A DNA stretch of 64,000 bases from Xiphias gladius. Lineage: Eukaryota > Chordata > Actinopteri > Istiophoriformes > Xiphiidae. The translations under genes were made by a program, and so were the position numbers. The stretch is from NCBI RefSeq assembly GCF_016859285.1, contig NC_053417.1, positions 11,049,206 through 11,113,205 on the forward strand. The letters are read 5' to 3'. The notes under the pieces are model-generated. The model did no database searches, was not told where the DNA came from, and was given only the letters and a program-made list of their open reading frames with translations. Below are positions 27,803 to 41,000 of the stretch, in pieces. The first letter of the stretch is position 1. Every line of letters starts with the position of its first letter.

Positions 27803-28890
27803 CTACCAAGGCCGCCAGACGCTGAGCTGAGTGCTGGCAGCTTCATTCCTGTGACGGACAGAGTGACACTTCTCGTGACCGGCACCTTTCTCGCGACTGT
27901 TTGGTGCGGGCGCCGCGGCCAAGACCGCCCGTGTGGATCCGGGCGACTGCCGCGCGTCTTCACTCGGGAGAGAGCGAGGCGTGCTCGCACCGTGGCGTTT
28001 CTGTGCTTTCGACCGGTGCTGTGCTCTCCCCTCCTCGGGTCCGGCCGCCGATGGAAGAAGTCTCGGCGCCTCGTCCTGTACCTCAGCTTGGCCCGGGCCG
28101 CTGTCCATGGTGCTGGAGGCTCCCCCGCGTCCCAGAGAGCGGCAGAGCTTACTGGAAAGCTGCGATAACATCCAGCGGTCGCCCCCGTTCAAGGTGTCCG
28201 CCGCGACCAAGTATTGGTTGACGTTCGCCAAACAACTACGGAAGCCAGATTGGTAATCGGAAAGCTCGGAAGCAGCGGTAGAGCCTGAAAGCAATCGAGA
28301 GACATCTTAAGGTGAGAGACGCACAGGAAATACGCATAAAGCTGCGCGTAAAGCTGCGCTTGAATCACCCATGCGACCGTCTTAAATTGGCCCAGTGTTT
28401 GGAATAGTGTGGGGGCGAGGTTAAAACTCACAGCTCTGGATCTTTTGGAGGTTCCTTAGATGTTTCACAGTGAGCTCCAAGATGTCGGCCTTTTCCAGTT
28501 TACGCTTTCGGATCTGAGTAAAGAGACGACATGATTGAGACAGTTTCCCCTCTAAAGATCACATTACTTGCAATAGGTCCGAAGTAAAAGTTGAATTGTG
28601 TTCGCTATTCTAAAGTTACAAGCTGCATACGTACATTGCTGCTGTAGTAGCTCTCCAGAAGAGATTTTAACTGGTCCAAACACTTGTTTATGCGAGCTCT
28701 CCGTTTCTTTTCCATCAGTGGTTTGGATACCTGTTAAGAAAGAGCGGGTAAAATTAATATTGCACACAACACTCTTCAGTGGAGTTCAGTTTTCTACCCT
28801 TAAATCCAGTTCCTCCAAATAAGTTGGTCTACACACCTTGTGTCCAGCGATGGGTTTTGACTTTTCTGCGCAGTCTGTCGTCGCCACCAT
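27803..28890 (-). CDS. her3: Hes/Her-family bHLH-Orange repressor, her3 (HES3 orthologue), 237 aa
   Basis: Four exons on the minus strand: 28837-28890, 28635-28730, 28432-28513 and 27803-28284. All introns are GT-AG, and the total is 714 bases (238 codons with TAG). The bHLH domain is at about residues 19-72: KPLMEKKRRARINKCLDQLK with the family proline in the basic region, then IRKRKLEKADILELTVKHL. The Orange domain follows from about residue 86 (SDYQSGFRSCLANVNQYL). The extreme C terminus is WRPW, the tetrapeptide that recruits Groucho/TLE co-repressors. The short linker and SGFRSCL wording match human HES3. In zebrafish her3 is a neural repressor acting on neurogenin1 (family knowledge). 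The start has A at -3 and G at +4. A TATA box lies upstream at 28972-28980, and polyadenylation hexamers lie at 27688-27693 and 27674-27679. Confidence 0.95.
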
Positions 28891-28971
28891 TCTCTTAGTC
28901 CTTTTCTGGTTTCCTTGAAGTTACTTTCTTTCCCTCTCTTGCATACGAATGAAGGAGGCGACCCTGAGTGG

Positions 28972-28980
28972 ATTTATATA
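28972..28980 (-). promoter_or_regulatory. TATA box of her3
   Basis: TATATAAAT on the minus strand, 82 bases before the start codon. Transcription would begin near 28945, leaving a short leader of about 55 bases, as is common for her/hes genes. Confidence 0.75.
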
Positions 28981-29294
28981 GAGACACTCACTTAACATCT
29001 CAATGCAAACAGTCCCGCCTGTCTCTTGCGCTCAGATGAGGACCACTGGCGTCATTTGACAGCCAAAACCAGCCAAAGGCTCCGACTCGCCACAGAAAAG
29101 TGAACAATTTTATGCAGTTTAAAAATACATTTTAAATGTCTATATGTTTGGTCACAACAACCTGTTGACGAATGCAGGCCCTACAGACTGCAGAGGAGTA
29201 GTCAGACAAACGTTTAATGGAGCCCAGGGAAATAAAAAATAGCGACACCTACATCACAGTTTATAAATGATGTGCATGAGGATTAATATAGTAC

Positions 29295-29333
<39 letters not shown>

Positions 29334-29336
29334 GTC
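29295..29336. repeat. (TATC)n microsatellite
   Basis: About ten CTAT/TATC units in a row ending in CTGTCTATA. Confidence 0.95.
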
Positions 29337-30630
29337 TATAACACAAAACTTGCACAGACCACCAATCTGGGTAGGTGTAGTATATGGCCTACTGCTTAAT
29401 GGTTACATCAAGTGCAAGTACTCAGGAAACAACGGGGGAGGCAAAAGGCTAAAGAGAAGCGTATAAATCATAAACCTAAAGGGTAATCATAATGGTTCTT
29501 CTCGGCGTGGCCACTATTGACTCCTATGTTCAGTCTTTTATACGTGGGTTTCACGCCACCCGCTCGAAGGCAGCACCGTGGTAATTTCCTGCGTGTCCAC
29601 ACAGCGTTTCGATTTTCTGGTGGCCACATGCAGTAGAACTGTTACACCTGCTCGGTGTTATTATCAGCTATAACCTCGGCTATTTCTAGGCATAGGTGCA
29701 GGTATACTTTTGTTTACCACACAAACACAAATCATGTTACCACGAGGTTTCGAAAAATTGGTTAACACTCGAGGATTCCTCGGCTATTGTGCGTCTCCAG
29801 TTTTTGTTTTCATACCAGGCGCGCTGAGGCACCGAGGAGAATCGCGGGCCGCCCCTTGTCCTCGGTCCCTCGCCTCCCGATTTTCCACACTGCTCCCTGA
29901 AAGGAGCGAAGGCTTGGGAAATCCATACCAGCTGAAACAATGTATTGACTATGGGCTCACCGCAGTCCACTGCGCATCGTGTGCGCACACACAGACCATC
30001 TGAAAATACCAACTGGGGGTGAATTACAGCTCTATACTACACCCACTTATGGCACAAAAGGCTTTAGCGCTGTCCCGACGAGGTAAAACTGCTGGTCGTA
30101 TCCAGTTAACTATAGATGTGTTATTTGGGGCTGCTTGAAAATGTCCAGAGCTAAAGAAAAAAAAAAAGTTGGTTTAGATGTTGCGTTTTGACAGACAAAT
30201 GAGAATGGCGAGAGAGCCAATGTTACATTGCCCAAGTCTTCTGGCCTGATCCGGTGCACAATACGTGCGTTCAAGTGGCCGAGGGTCTGCCTAAAGGAGG
30301 GGTATTTGTATTCAGTCTGGGGAGAGCGCCCATGAAAAGAGGCCAGTTTATAATGGTGCGCCATTGATCTTTTCTTTTCCTCTGCTTTGTGACCACAGAC
30401 GTGTGGGCATCAAAAGATTCCCTCCTTTTCTAAAGTGAGCAAACAGAGCTGCTCTTCTCTTCATTCCGTTTTGACAACATCAAGTAGGCTTTCTGTAAAA
30501 TCTGCTGTTTCATCTGAGCGAGCCGTGTTTCATTCATACCGTAGCTCAAACTGCATGATCTGTATGCTGGCACACAACTAGTAGGGTGGTTTTAGTTGAT
30601 CCAACTGCTTTAGCTTGTTCTAAAACCGAT

Positions 30631-30633
<3 letters not shown>

Positions 30634-30663
<30 letters not shown>
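30634..30663. repeat. (TTG)n microsatellite
   Basis: About ten TTG units, directly before TTGAGACTAGACGG. Confidence 0.95.
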
Positions 30664-31336
30664 AGACTAGACGGAATGGCCCTGCGGGACTGAGTCACGG
30701 TTTCACGCGGAAGCCGTGATATCTCGAATAGACCTCAGCTGAAGCACAGGCACCCCAGGCTTGTGTCGTACGACACTAATTGCGTAAAATGTAGCGGATC
30801 ATTGCAGGCCACAGTTGGGGTGCTCCATACTGAAGCATTTAATCGGTATGAAATTTGGCCGAGGTGCTCTGGTGCAAGTGAGCTTTCTGGTGTCCTTTGT
30901 CCTATCTGAGCGCCACATTATCTGCGTTTTCACGCTTGGTTTTAACACAAGACCGTGGAGCGCCGATTTCAGCATGGAGTCGTGGCACCACAACGGTCGC
31001 CTGTCTCGTTATTCTGCGCCACAGAGGAGAGATTTCACCGCTGATTACGCGGTATAATTTCAATTAGTGTTGGCTCTCCTCTTTGGGGTCAAAAACGCGA
31101 ACGGAGATTTGCAAAATGAAAGGAGGGGACTGGTGGTTTTCTCAAAACAAGCAGCCCACTGGTCTGCAGCGAGGGAACGCGGGCAGGCTTCAGAACTGTT
31201 TCCCTCCAATACCACCTCGCTTCTCTCACAAGTCGCTTTGTCACCATCTCTCCATAAGAATAGCGCAACGAGAAACTTGTGTCCCAATTTGACGTAATAA
31301 TGCAAGTGCCATCAAAAGACAAGTTAAGTGTATGTT

Positions 31337-31346
31337 TATAAAAAGG
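31337..31346 (+). promoter_or_regulatory. Candidate TATA box in non-coding region
   Basis: TATAAAAAGG, a good TATA box match. A 34-codon frame starts 68 bases downstream (31414-31518). No known product; see the finding on this segment. Confidence 0.35.
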
Positions 31347-31494
31347 CTCGGGCTCTCGCTCCACTTTCACTTTTCAGCCCCAGGTCATTCATTAACCCTA
31401 TCGGACCTTTGTCATGGATGCCTGCCGGCGGGGACCCGACAATGCTGCCGTAATAATTGGACTATTGGGGAACTTGTTAACAACAATTAGCGAA

Positions 31495-31510
31495 GTAATT
31501 ATGCAATTAC
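31495..31510. promoter_or_regulatory. Homeodomain-type inverted repeat GTAATT-ATGC-AATTAC
   Basis: Two TAATT cores face each other across ATGC, and a SOX-like AACAAT lies just before at about 31481-31486. This resembles a transcription-factor cluster in a vertebrate enhancer. Inference only. Confidence 0.35.
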
Positions 31511-34500
31511 TGCAATAAACTATTTTCTTCCTAGAGGGAAACGGGAGACATTTGCAAGCCAATGGTTAGGCCTACGCCAAGCGGTAGAGCTAATAAAGGA
31601 AATGCAGAGGTAATCTACATCTTCCATCGAGGGGAATTCTGAGGACACACTATAGGAAGATAATTATGTTTACGAATGACAATAGATAACAAGCATGCTT
31701 TCTTTTAGCAACATGTAAATTTATATTAGTATAATTTCACCTTGCTAGCCATAAAAACAACACATCAACGTAACGCATTGTAATGACACCACCTTTAGAT
31801 CTTTAATAATTAAATAAACCTATGTTCTAGGCTGCAGCTCGTTGTGTTTTGCGGTGCATAATTACAAAAATGACCAATGATACAACGAGTTGCGCCCGCA
31901 CATTGTAAACGCCTGCATTTATGGGCCATACAGTGTTTGGATGTCATAGCAGAGCGCTGCTAAAATATGCAAACACAGGCCCACAAGTTGGCGCAGCGGG
32001 AGCGGAGCAAATCGATGCACCGCCTTCCATTCACACGGGCCCGAGGCGGCACTGGTGTGACCAAAACGCTCATTGTGAGTTACAAGGTCACCGTAAAAAG
32101 AGCAGGTACATGGACAAGTGCACTGGAAAAATATTAGAAATATAGACAGGATTTTCCGGGCAGCCACGCGACGGGCCCGTCGACGAAGCTCTGATCAAAC
32201 ATCAAATAGAAATAGCATCATGAATTTCTATGGACTGGTCTTCGGGTTATTTAAAGACTTCTTACTTGTGTTTGGGAACACAATGGCCGCTGTTTGGCTG
32301 TGTGTGCCGGGGTTACCGCATGAAAAGACCAGAGGTGCACATTAACATCGCTTAAGGTTTTTTCAAGGGCCGAAATGAACTGACTGGAAAGTAACTTTAT
32401 AACTCGCTGGAGGATGAAGCCTTTGTCGAGCTCTGAACTGAAAGACATAAGTGCCTAACAAAGGGAGAGCGCCATTGTTAAACACTAAAGCGCATGGGTA
32501 TTGATGCGCCTTGAATTGCAAAACATCTGCCATTTACGCTGAACGATTTGAGCAAGATTTGAATGAGAATAACCAACCACCCCTTCGCGCACTGTCTTTA
32601 GCTGTGCGTAAAACAACAGGCATATGACCGACGTGGAAATGGAGCTTAAAAGCATATCAAAACAAACCTTGGAGGAAATTCCTTTGCCTTTTCTCTTTAC
32701 GACCACATTACCTCGGCGCTGACTCACTCCCCACGGAGTGAAGCTGTCATCTTCCCAAGTTGCTCGTTTGCAGTATTAATGTGTCTGCGTGAGGCCACTG
32801 GAGAAGTTGTCCTGTCTAAATGTAGTCCACCTCACGGCATTTGGGTTTGGGCTTGACGGATTTATGACGATGAAGTCCTCTGGATGAGATCCATCTCTTT
32901 ACGCACAGCGTCAGCCTCTGTAGATTAAACCTACACTTAGTTTTGAACAATAGCACATGGACTAAAAATGAACTCCAACTGATTGTCATTGCTGAAAATG
33001 GCCTCGACTGTATTGATAGTGAGTAGATGCAAAGATATTCAAGCCCACTCAAAAATGAATTCGTTTGCTCATTAGCTATAGGCTACTCTTTGTTAATAAT
33101 CATATCGATATTCTCAAAGACACGACCAACGGTGTTCTGGTGGGGTTTTAAAATAAATTGCGCCCAGTTCTAATAACTGATCAATAAATGTGGAAATGGG
33201 ACTAATGGGGGTTATCTGAAGTTTAGGGAAATAGGAGGCCAGATCTCTCAGCATCAGCTTCCCTGAAGGGCGAGGGACCTACTGATTCAAAAGAAGACAT
33301 TTTTTTTGAAGGCAAATCCCATATGGCCACCAAACGCAAATGGCCTCCACTTAAAGTGCATTTTGTTTTTGCTTTGGGCGCAAAAGGGAGAACCAGTTGC
33401 TGGCCAAGTTTTTTCCCAGGGGTTTCCCTTTATCTGACCAAAGTGGAAAATTGAAAGGTACAAGTGAAAAGCCATGGGGCGTTCCTCCGATTTTCCTCGC
33501 TCCATATTTTGTAAAACAGTAATATGTGTCCCCTCAGAAGAATTGAAGCGAACAAAATAACCAATCCTTTAAAATAAACTTAAGCAAGGCATGATAGCCG
33601 TTAAAAATACAAACATGTTGCTGTAGTTTAAGTCTTTAGCTACTCTTCCTTTTAAATATTTAGACTAATTTAAATTCTAAACTATTTATGACCCAGTCAC
33701 TTTAAATGGGCTTATTTTAGTCACGCCAAGCTGACACCGTAGCAGGCTGCGCAAATCTCGACTTTGTCACAAGTGGACGAAAACGCTAAAACTCTGCCTG
33801 ACAACGTGTGTGGCCAATGTAATTCTGAAATTGGTATGAAATTGTCAATTTGTTGGTGTCAGCCTTCAGCTTCCCAGGCGCGCCATATGCCATGCTAAGT
33901 GGCACTATTTACCAATTCGTTCCTAGTTTCACGGTCCATCCTCCCCTTCTCCTTGTCAGTAAACTGAATGGCCACAACAAAATGGCAATTTACCCTCTGG
34001 AATTGTCACATACCCCCTGCTGCAGGGCTCCTTCCGTTTCACTTGGTAGGGCACCCCAGCCTTACTCAGCCTCACGGCGTGAAACTTCAAATGGAGAGGA
34101 AGATGGTCGAGCGTCAGTATGACCGTCACGCAGGTCGTCGGTGTTGATGCACCACTGTCTGCCCTTTCATCTCAGGGAATACTAGACATTAAAGCAGATG
34201 TGGAAAACACATGGTCCATATAGCAACACCACACATGGGCATATATTATTGGGCGACAATATGAAAGCTAGCTTCTAAACACTAGTGTTGGTCTAGGGGC
34301 CAGGTTGCACCAAAAATAAATAAGCAACAAAATAAATGATATAGAGATCCCTGTCACACATACTATTTGAGGTAAAAGATGTTTGAACTGGATCTATGAA
34401 AAAATAATCAATAAAATTAGGCAAAGGCACCTGGGAACTAACTTATTTAGGGTCACCCAGTTGCACACCATCTGAGTTGCCCACATCACAGTCTGTAGAG

Positions 34501-35934
34501 GTATTTAATGCCCCCAAAACACAGCCGTATACTCATCTAATCGGCGTCATGTCTGGCAATAGGGTTGTATAGGCCTATCATTGTACAATGAAGATGTAAT
34601 TCGTTTTCCGAACTAATGTACTGTAGTTTCGGAGATGGAACAAGAAGGTTCTATGTTAGTGTGTGGCATCGAGTAGGAAAAAGTTCAGGTGCTCCAGAGA
34701 TGTCTAGCATGCTTCTACTACACTGCAAGTATTTCTGGATTAAGGTGCTTATATCAAATGGTACCAGTCAAACCAGCATATTTACCTATGATTACAGAGG
34801 TGTAAATCTACACCACCTACTTTATTCAGAAACATTTTGTGAAAAATATCAAAAGAAACCTATTCAAACAGTGGAATGAGCAATAAACTACGACAACTGG
34901 AGACCTAATCCGTCCATAGGGGTAAAGAAAATGACACAGGTCAAAAAAAAAAATAAAAAAAAAATCAAGCAACATTGTAGTACTAAATAGTATTTATTAC
35001 TCCAGTGTATTAGTTTCATATGAATTACCTTTGGATTTATATTTGAACACAGTTGTGTATACAGAATGCATAAAATCGTAATCGGTACCACCACCACCCT
35101 TACTTTAACAGCAATACAAACGTTTTTCCCTTAGTGTTAGACCTGATTTTGCCTTTAAAATTTATTTCACATAATTCAGTTTAAAGTATTAAACAGTCTA
35201 ATTTTAAGGCAATGTCCCCATAAAGAATATGGCTTAAAGCTGGTATTGAAGGGGTGAAAAATAAACTGTATGTTTATTATCAGGCTTTTGCTTTGGTAAA
35301 TACTGGCATTAGAGGAAAAGAAATTCGTAGAAATATATGGTAGAACTGTAATCTAGCCTGTAGACTCGGTCACTGTGAGGTGGTGCCATCATGTGGTGAG
35401 ATTAGTATTACATCAACCTCAAAAACTGTTGAACGGAGAGCAAAGTACAAATCCATGTTATGTTTTTTTTAATTTAATCACTCTTACTGTTATATAACTG
35501 TACATGTATATGGAATTATCTGAATTAGTACTAGGACTTAACAGAATGAGCTTTATGTGGATTGCCACTAAATGCCCTGAGGATGTTAAATAACGCACAA
35601 CTTCAAAAGATGTTAAAGCAATAATTCATCAGCAACCAAATGTACATGTAACTCAATGATAATATAATCTTATATATTTTATGAAAATATAATCCATACC
35701 ATGTCACTGACACTATAGGCACATATTCTCAGAAATAAGAACTTCAAGAAATTGCAAAGAAGTGCACAGATTTCTTCTATATATTGTGGAATATATTCTT
35801 ATTATGGATGATGACTGCTTGTCTAGCAAGACCAGAAAGGTCTAGCAAGAAGTGACGTACAACTGTTACTTCATCTTCAATTTCCTTGCCAAAACTGGCT
35901 AAACAAATGGGAGGCAAACCATTATACATTCATT

Positions 35935-36401
35935 TTTTATCTCGAGTCTGCACAATTGAGCAATATCACCAAACACGGCTTATTTGATCATGATTAGTGT
36001 GACAGTCAGAGCAGTGCAGTATTCCACATTTCTGACACAATCAGCCATATAAAGGCTATGTGGAATCTTTAGCAAAGTCTTCTGTTTAGGAACATGTTGC
36101 CAACCATCTCTGAAATTACAGCAAATGTGCCTCTTGCTTGACTGTTTTTTTATTGCTTCTAGTTATTAAGTAATTTTAAGGTTGTTCTTGTCAAAACAGA
36201 CAATAATACACACTTCATAAAATAGTCATAGATATCTGTAAAATGTTCTTGAAAGAAAGACCCTTAAAAGAAAAAGTAAACAAGACAAATATTTAATACT
36301 ATTTCAAAAAGACAAATTATTAGCATTGGATTACAAGTTTTCAGAGAGCCCAATGCACATCAGCGTTTCTATTTATAGAGGCACGTATTTACTGGAGGCA
36401 G
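35935..36401 (-). repeat. 3' flank of T1R copy A, duplicated at 48350-48797
   Basis: Runs such as GCCATATAAAGGCTATG and AATCTTTAGCAAAGTC recur in order near 48470-48500. So the duplicated unit reaches at least 350-450 bases past the T1R stop codon. Identity is clearly lower than in the adjacent exon 6. A minus-strand AATAAA at 36148-36153 could end the transcript. Confidence 0.6.
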
Positions 36402-39400
36402 CTACTGGCTAATTGTTTTGGTATAATTCTGAATGAGACCTTGGAAGTACTGCTGTGTGTTTTTGTAGGGCTGAAAAAGGATGATGTAACATTTTGGGAG
36501 GAAATACCACAACAGAAAGGAGTAGAGACTGGAGAGTACTGCCAGAGCGTTAAGAGTTTGGATGTTCTTTCCATGGTAAAGCACATACATAGTGGCAAAG
36601 ATGATCCAGGTGAGGATCAGCAGGAGCAGGCAGAATGTTATTGCTTTGGCCTCATTGTAATTTTTTGGGAGGTCTTTTCCCATGTAGGAGAATATAAAGA
36701 AAAGGCAGGACAAAAATACAAGTAAAATCACAGAACCGGAGGAGGCTCCGAGACTGGTGTCACAACAAAGTAGGATTTTGCCTGGGTACAAAATTGTTTC
36801 ATTGTAGGGCTTGGGGGGTCCATAAGAGTAGCCAATAAGAATGAGGAGTAACTGAGTAACAAAAGCTCCAGTGATGACCAGCCATTGTCCATGACATTTC
36901 ATCCACCAACTGTGAAGCTTGGGGAACTTGCCAGCTATTTTGAAAATGCACACAATTTGAAAAGCGCGCACAACAAAGCATGCTAGAGATACAGTGTAGA
37001 ACAAAATGAATGGTAAGAGCCTTAAGATACAAAAAGAAACTGTTGGCTTATCAAAGTAAAAGAATGCACTTAGACTACACAGACTGAGACAGCCTAAGAT
37101 TAGGAAGCACATTGGTCCCCCAGCAGATCTGAAAACAGGGTGCTGTAGGTGATGGCAAAGAGAGCAGACATGGCTAGTGTGAGGCCCACCAAAGCCAAGG
37201 CCCCAAACATGAGCAGCACAGCTGCGCTGTCTGTGAATGGGATGTACTCCACCACCCGAAGATTGCATGATGTGCTTCCTTCTGCAGACCATTCTGTCTC
37301 CTTACAGTAGATGCACTCATAGGGATCCCCTGTTTTACATGAAACAATTTGGAAAAAAATTTTAAGGTAAACTTTTGGAATATCCTCTCTGGGTAAAGAG
37401 ACGTCAACCAGCTGCAGAAGCAGCATTAGATGTGTACTCTGTCATACTGTTATATTCTCCTAAAATGAGCTCTTTCTTAACGTAAAGCTTTCTTTAATTG
37501 TAGTCAGAACTATAGTAATAGCTACCCTAGAGAAAATTGTACCAGAACTTAGAATTTATTGCATGACAGGGAATTGGTAAATTGTGCTGTAAAAGACAAC
37601 TGTGAATTTTTAAAAGTATTTTTTACAGTTTATTGCATAGCCATTTTTAATTTATTAAGCCCCAATTGGCATGTGCATGGTCAAAATGAATGAAGTGAAG
37701 CCTACGTGTAGAGCTGTGTCAAGTAAACATGAAATGACTGTTAAATTCTCTTAGCTATGAAACCAAACTTACCAACTGTATGAAATCATCAAGGCAAGAA
37801 TGGCAGAACCACTTTTACTCGTTTTCTTGTTCTCCTGTGCAATAATTTACTTGTGGTGTCGACATTAGTTCCATTGGGACAGATTACACAAGTGAAGCAG
37901 CATTTGTGGATTCCATCTTGCTTTTTTGCATATCCTATAGGACAATCTGGGGAACATAGTAAAGTAGGCACCTGTACAACACAATTGTGTAGCAGCAAAA
38001 CAAATACAAGTTAAACAAAGATAATACTGTGATTGGTGGAGACAAATAAGTGAGAATTACCAGTAATTAGGCCTATATAGCATTTAAACATTTTAAAGAT
38101 TTTGTGTAACATGTACATGCCCAGACACACATTCTTATGGAAGGGGAAAAGCAAAACAAAGTATTTATTTATATCTCATTTACTGTATATAATGCTTGAC
38201 ACACTGTACGCACTGTACTACACATATTGTAATGAAGAAAAAACAACTTACTTCTCCTTTCGTGTACCAATGGATCTTGGTGTTGTTGATGAGATACTGG
38301 CCGATGGGTAAAATTTATTAAAGCCAACCTCCTCTGTATCACCAAGGTGATTCCAGAAAACTATGGAATAGGATCCAAACTTGGGGTCACCGTTCTCATC
38401 AAACTGAATACTTTGATTTAAAAGCATAAAGTTTGACTTCTTCAGCTCTTCTAGAACCTGTTGTGGATGTACAAAGTTCAGATGACCATTACTTCTTTTT
38501 GTTCACAATGAAAAAAGTATGTGCTGATTAAATAGTTTTAAAAAATGTTAAAAAATATTTCTGTGGAGGGAGGAACTGCAGTGAGATGCCTCCCTTAGGA
38601 AGTGGATTATCAGATAGTAGATTTTATCTATCTTTGAAATGACTTGTTCTTGATTTTTATACCAACGCTATGTTTGAAAGGTAACTAAGGTAGAGAGTGC
38701 GTATATCCTGGTGGTGGATCAAAAAAATTGAAAACTGAGGGCATGAAGGTTTTGGTTATGTCAGTAATTTATTTTTGGTAATTATGCCCATTTCTTTCTT
38801 TTTTTTTTTTTCCGGCGTATTTGAGTTCCCAAAAGTGAACTTGTATGTATGCGTGTTGAGACTGTATTACATCTTAATTACAACTACAAATTTGTATACT
38901 TACCATGAGTGGATAGACTGTAATATTGTCATTACATGTGCCAGCTCCACATTTCAAGGCACTGTGTAAGGCATGAGCGATGGCATATACAGCAGAATAA
39001 ACAGGAAAAGAGAAAGATGGGTCCGTGGCAAGGATTTTCTCTGGACTCAGGCTACTGCAGTTGCAAACCTGATTACAAAACTTCTGCTGTCCTGCATTTT
39101 CACAGAGAGTCTGGCTTTTGGAAGAATAGATAAAATCGCTGAAACCAGGTATCGTCACTACTGACTGAGACACCCCAAGTACAGTTCCAATATTTTTGAT
39201 TCTTTTCTTCTTGGGGAGCCTCTTGTTTAAGGACCATGCATCCCCTGCTATCCACACTTTGTTGGTGACATTTAGTTCTATTGCTTTGTCAATGAGTGCT
39301 TCAGCAGTCCATTCAGCAGCAAAAACAATAATGATATGTATCCTCTGTGCTGCTATCGTTTTAAACATTTGGGAGTAATTTGTATTGCCATTGAGACTGT

Positions 39401-40566
39401 TGGTATATGCCAGGCAAATCTCAGTATCCTTAATCCTCTTTATGAATAATTGCAGGCCATCATTGCCATAATTGTTATCACTATTAAGGAAAGCAACCCA
39501 GCGCCAGTTGAAATGCTGCATAATTATAATAATCACTTCAATGATGTCCTTATTAGGACGTACTGTTCGGAAGAAAGATGGGAATTTTGCTGTGTTTGAA
39601 AAAATTGAACTAGAAGATCCGTAACTGACCTGTTGACAGAGAATAAATATTGCAAGCTGTTTCAAATGAAAGAAATGACTATAACATATACTGAACTGCA
39701 TTGATTTAAGACGGTCTGTTTGAAAAAAACTTACCATAGGAATGAGATCCACCATGAACAGTGGGGCTACAGTCAAGACCTGAGTGCTTGTGAAAGGACC
39801 AACCACTGCTGTCACGTTGGACTTATGTCTTTGTTTCTTGTGTGGTTCACCCCAAGGTTGAATCAAGCCGTTGACTGAAATGAGGTTGAAAATACCTGGA
39901 AAATTCTGTGCATCTGAGCAGTGGTCCAATATCTCATAGCCAAGAGATACATTTGGCAGTAGGTTGGTAGAGTTATTGATTTCCTCTACAGAGAATCTCA
40001 TCAACTGAAATCTCAGATAATCTGAAAGAATGAAGGGTTGACTATGGACAGAGAAAGGAAGGCAGGAGAGTTTTCAAGCTTTAGAACGTCTTATTGCAAC
40101 AGTTATACCGCAGTGTTTTAAGCATCACTATTGTTAAAGGCTCAAATAACGCTCTTGGGACCCCTGTAGAGATATGGATACTACAAAAGGGAATTTTATT
40201 GAACAAGAACTGAATTCCAACCTAATGTTACGGAGCAACTTTGGTCAAGTAGCAATTAACCGGATTGTTTTTGCTACTAAGCAAAGCAATAATAATACTA
40301 CTACGACTAATAATAACAATAATAATAATAAAATTTTGTGTTCTTAATTAGTTTCATCATGGCATCCACCAAAATTTATTATAAGACTCACCTGGAACAG
40401 TCGATGGCCCCTGGTCTGTCATGATAAACAGGGGCACTGACATGATGGATATTAAAAAGTCCACCTAATCTCCTTCCAGCTGCAACTCTGAGGCTGGTAC
40501 AGTGCAATGAGCGAAGGCATATAGAAAAGGTCCCAGTAAACACAGAGAAGCAAGAAAATATTTCAT
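36402..40566 (-). pseudogene. tas1r2: Taste receptor type 1 (T1R2-like) pseudogene, copy A
   Basis: Six exon remnants on the minus strand: 40392-40566, 39735-40041, 38904-39629, 38252-38457, 37851-37971 and 36402-37329. The order and splice phases match the intact copy at 48798-53065. Three lesions break it. In exon 1 a 7-base deletion at about 40466/40467 turns the frame and gives TAG at 40465-40467 after 33 residues. In exon 4 one base is missing at about 38293-38305 (206 against 207 bases). In exon 6 one G is missing in the run at 37138-37140 (928 against 929 bases). Exons 2, 3 and 5 remain open, and the exon 5 donor base is A rather than G. The TM region is otherwise well preserved (SYMGKDLPKNYNEAK, FLPKCYIILFQP), so the loss is recent or the sequence has been refreshed by gene conversion. 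Single-base shifts could be assembly errors; the 7-base one is less likely to be. Confidence 0.9.
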
Positions 40567-40794
40567 AGTGGTAGTTACTATTTACCAGTCTGATTTGAAC
40601 TATATTGAGATTTGTCTCTGCCTTTAATAAGTTATGAACCACTGGTGATGGTTAAGCCTCAATGATCATTTCCATACATGAGGGAATGAAATTCATATAT
40701 ATAAATGGTTGGGGGAGAATTCACAAATCCGTATGCAAAAGCATCTAAACTGCTGCTGAACAGACTCCCTGTGATGTATACATGCAAGGTTTAA

Positions 40795-41000
40795 CAATCA
40801 TCATGAGCATCTATACCATCCCTGAGGTTTCAAGGACTAACATTAGTTTTAGAAAAAAAGAATAGTTTAAAAAAATAAAGAGTAAAAATGTCTTTAGCCA
40901 ACTTACCAAGGAGTAAAAGTATATTATAAGCATTTTTTAGTTGAGCATTTTTAAATGCTGACCAGTTTCGAACTTCAGCTATCATGGTGGAGATAATAAA
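40795..41000. repeat. Duplicated non-coding segment, copy 1
   Basis: TACCATCCCTGAGGTTTCAA, GGACTAACATTAGTTTTAGA, GGAGTAAAAGTATAT and TATCATGGTGGAGATAA recur in the same order at 44925-45100. In this unit the segment lies just upstream of the T1R pseudogene. Confidence 0.8.

Larger units (their letters stand above)
28982..35930. other. Upstream flank of her3 and intergenic region; no gene recognised
   Basis: Seven kilobases without a recognisable coding exon on either strand. Much of 29.4-34.2 kb is non-repetitive with a fair number of CpGs, unlike the AT-rich repeats elsewhere, which would fit regulatory DNA of her3. It contains the TATC and TTG microsatellites and the TATA/palindrome cluster at 31337-31518. 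From about 34.2 kb it becomes AT-rich. Confidence 0.5.

Noticed and set aside
27851-28256. Three plus-strand frames of about 105 codons over her3
   Set aside because: They overlap the last her3 exon in antisense; their composition is that of the reverse strand of a Ser/Pro/Gly-rich tail and no domain is present.
29710-30003. 97-codon plus-strand frame upstream of her3
   Set aside because: Mirrored by a 91-codon antisense frame; no domain and no splice context.
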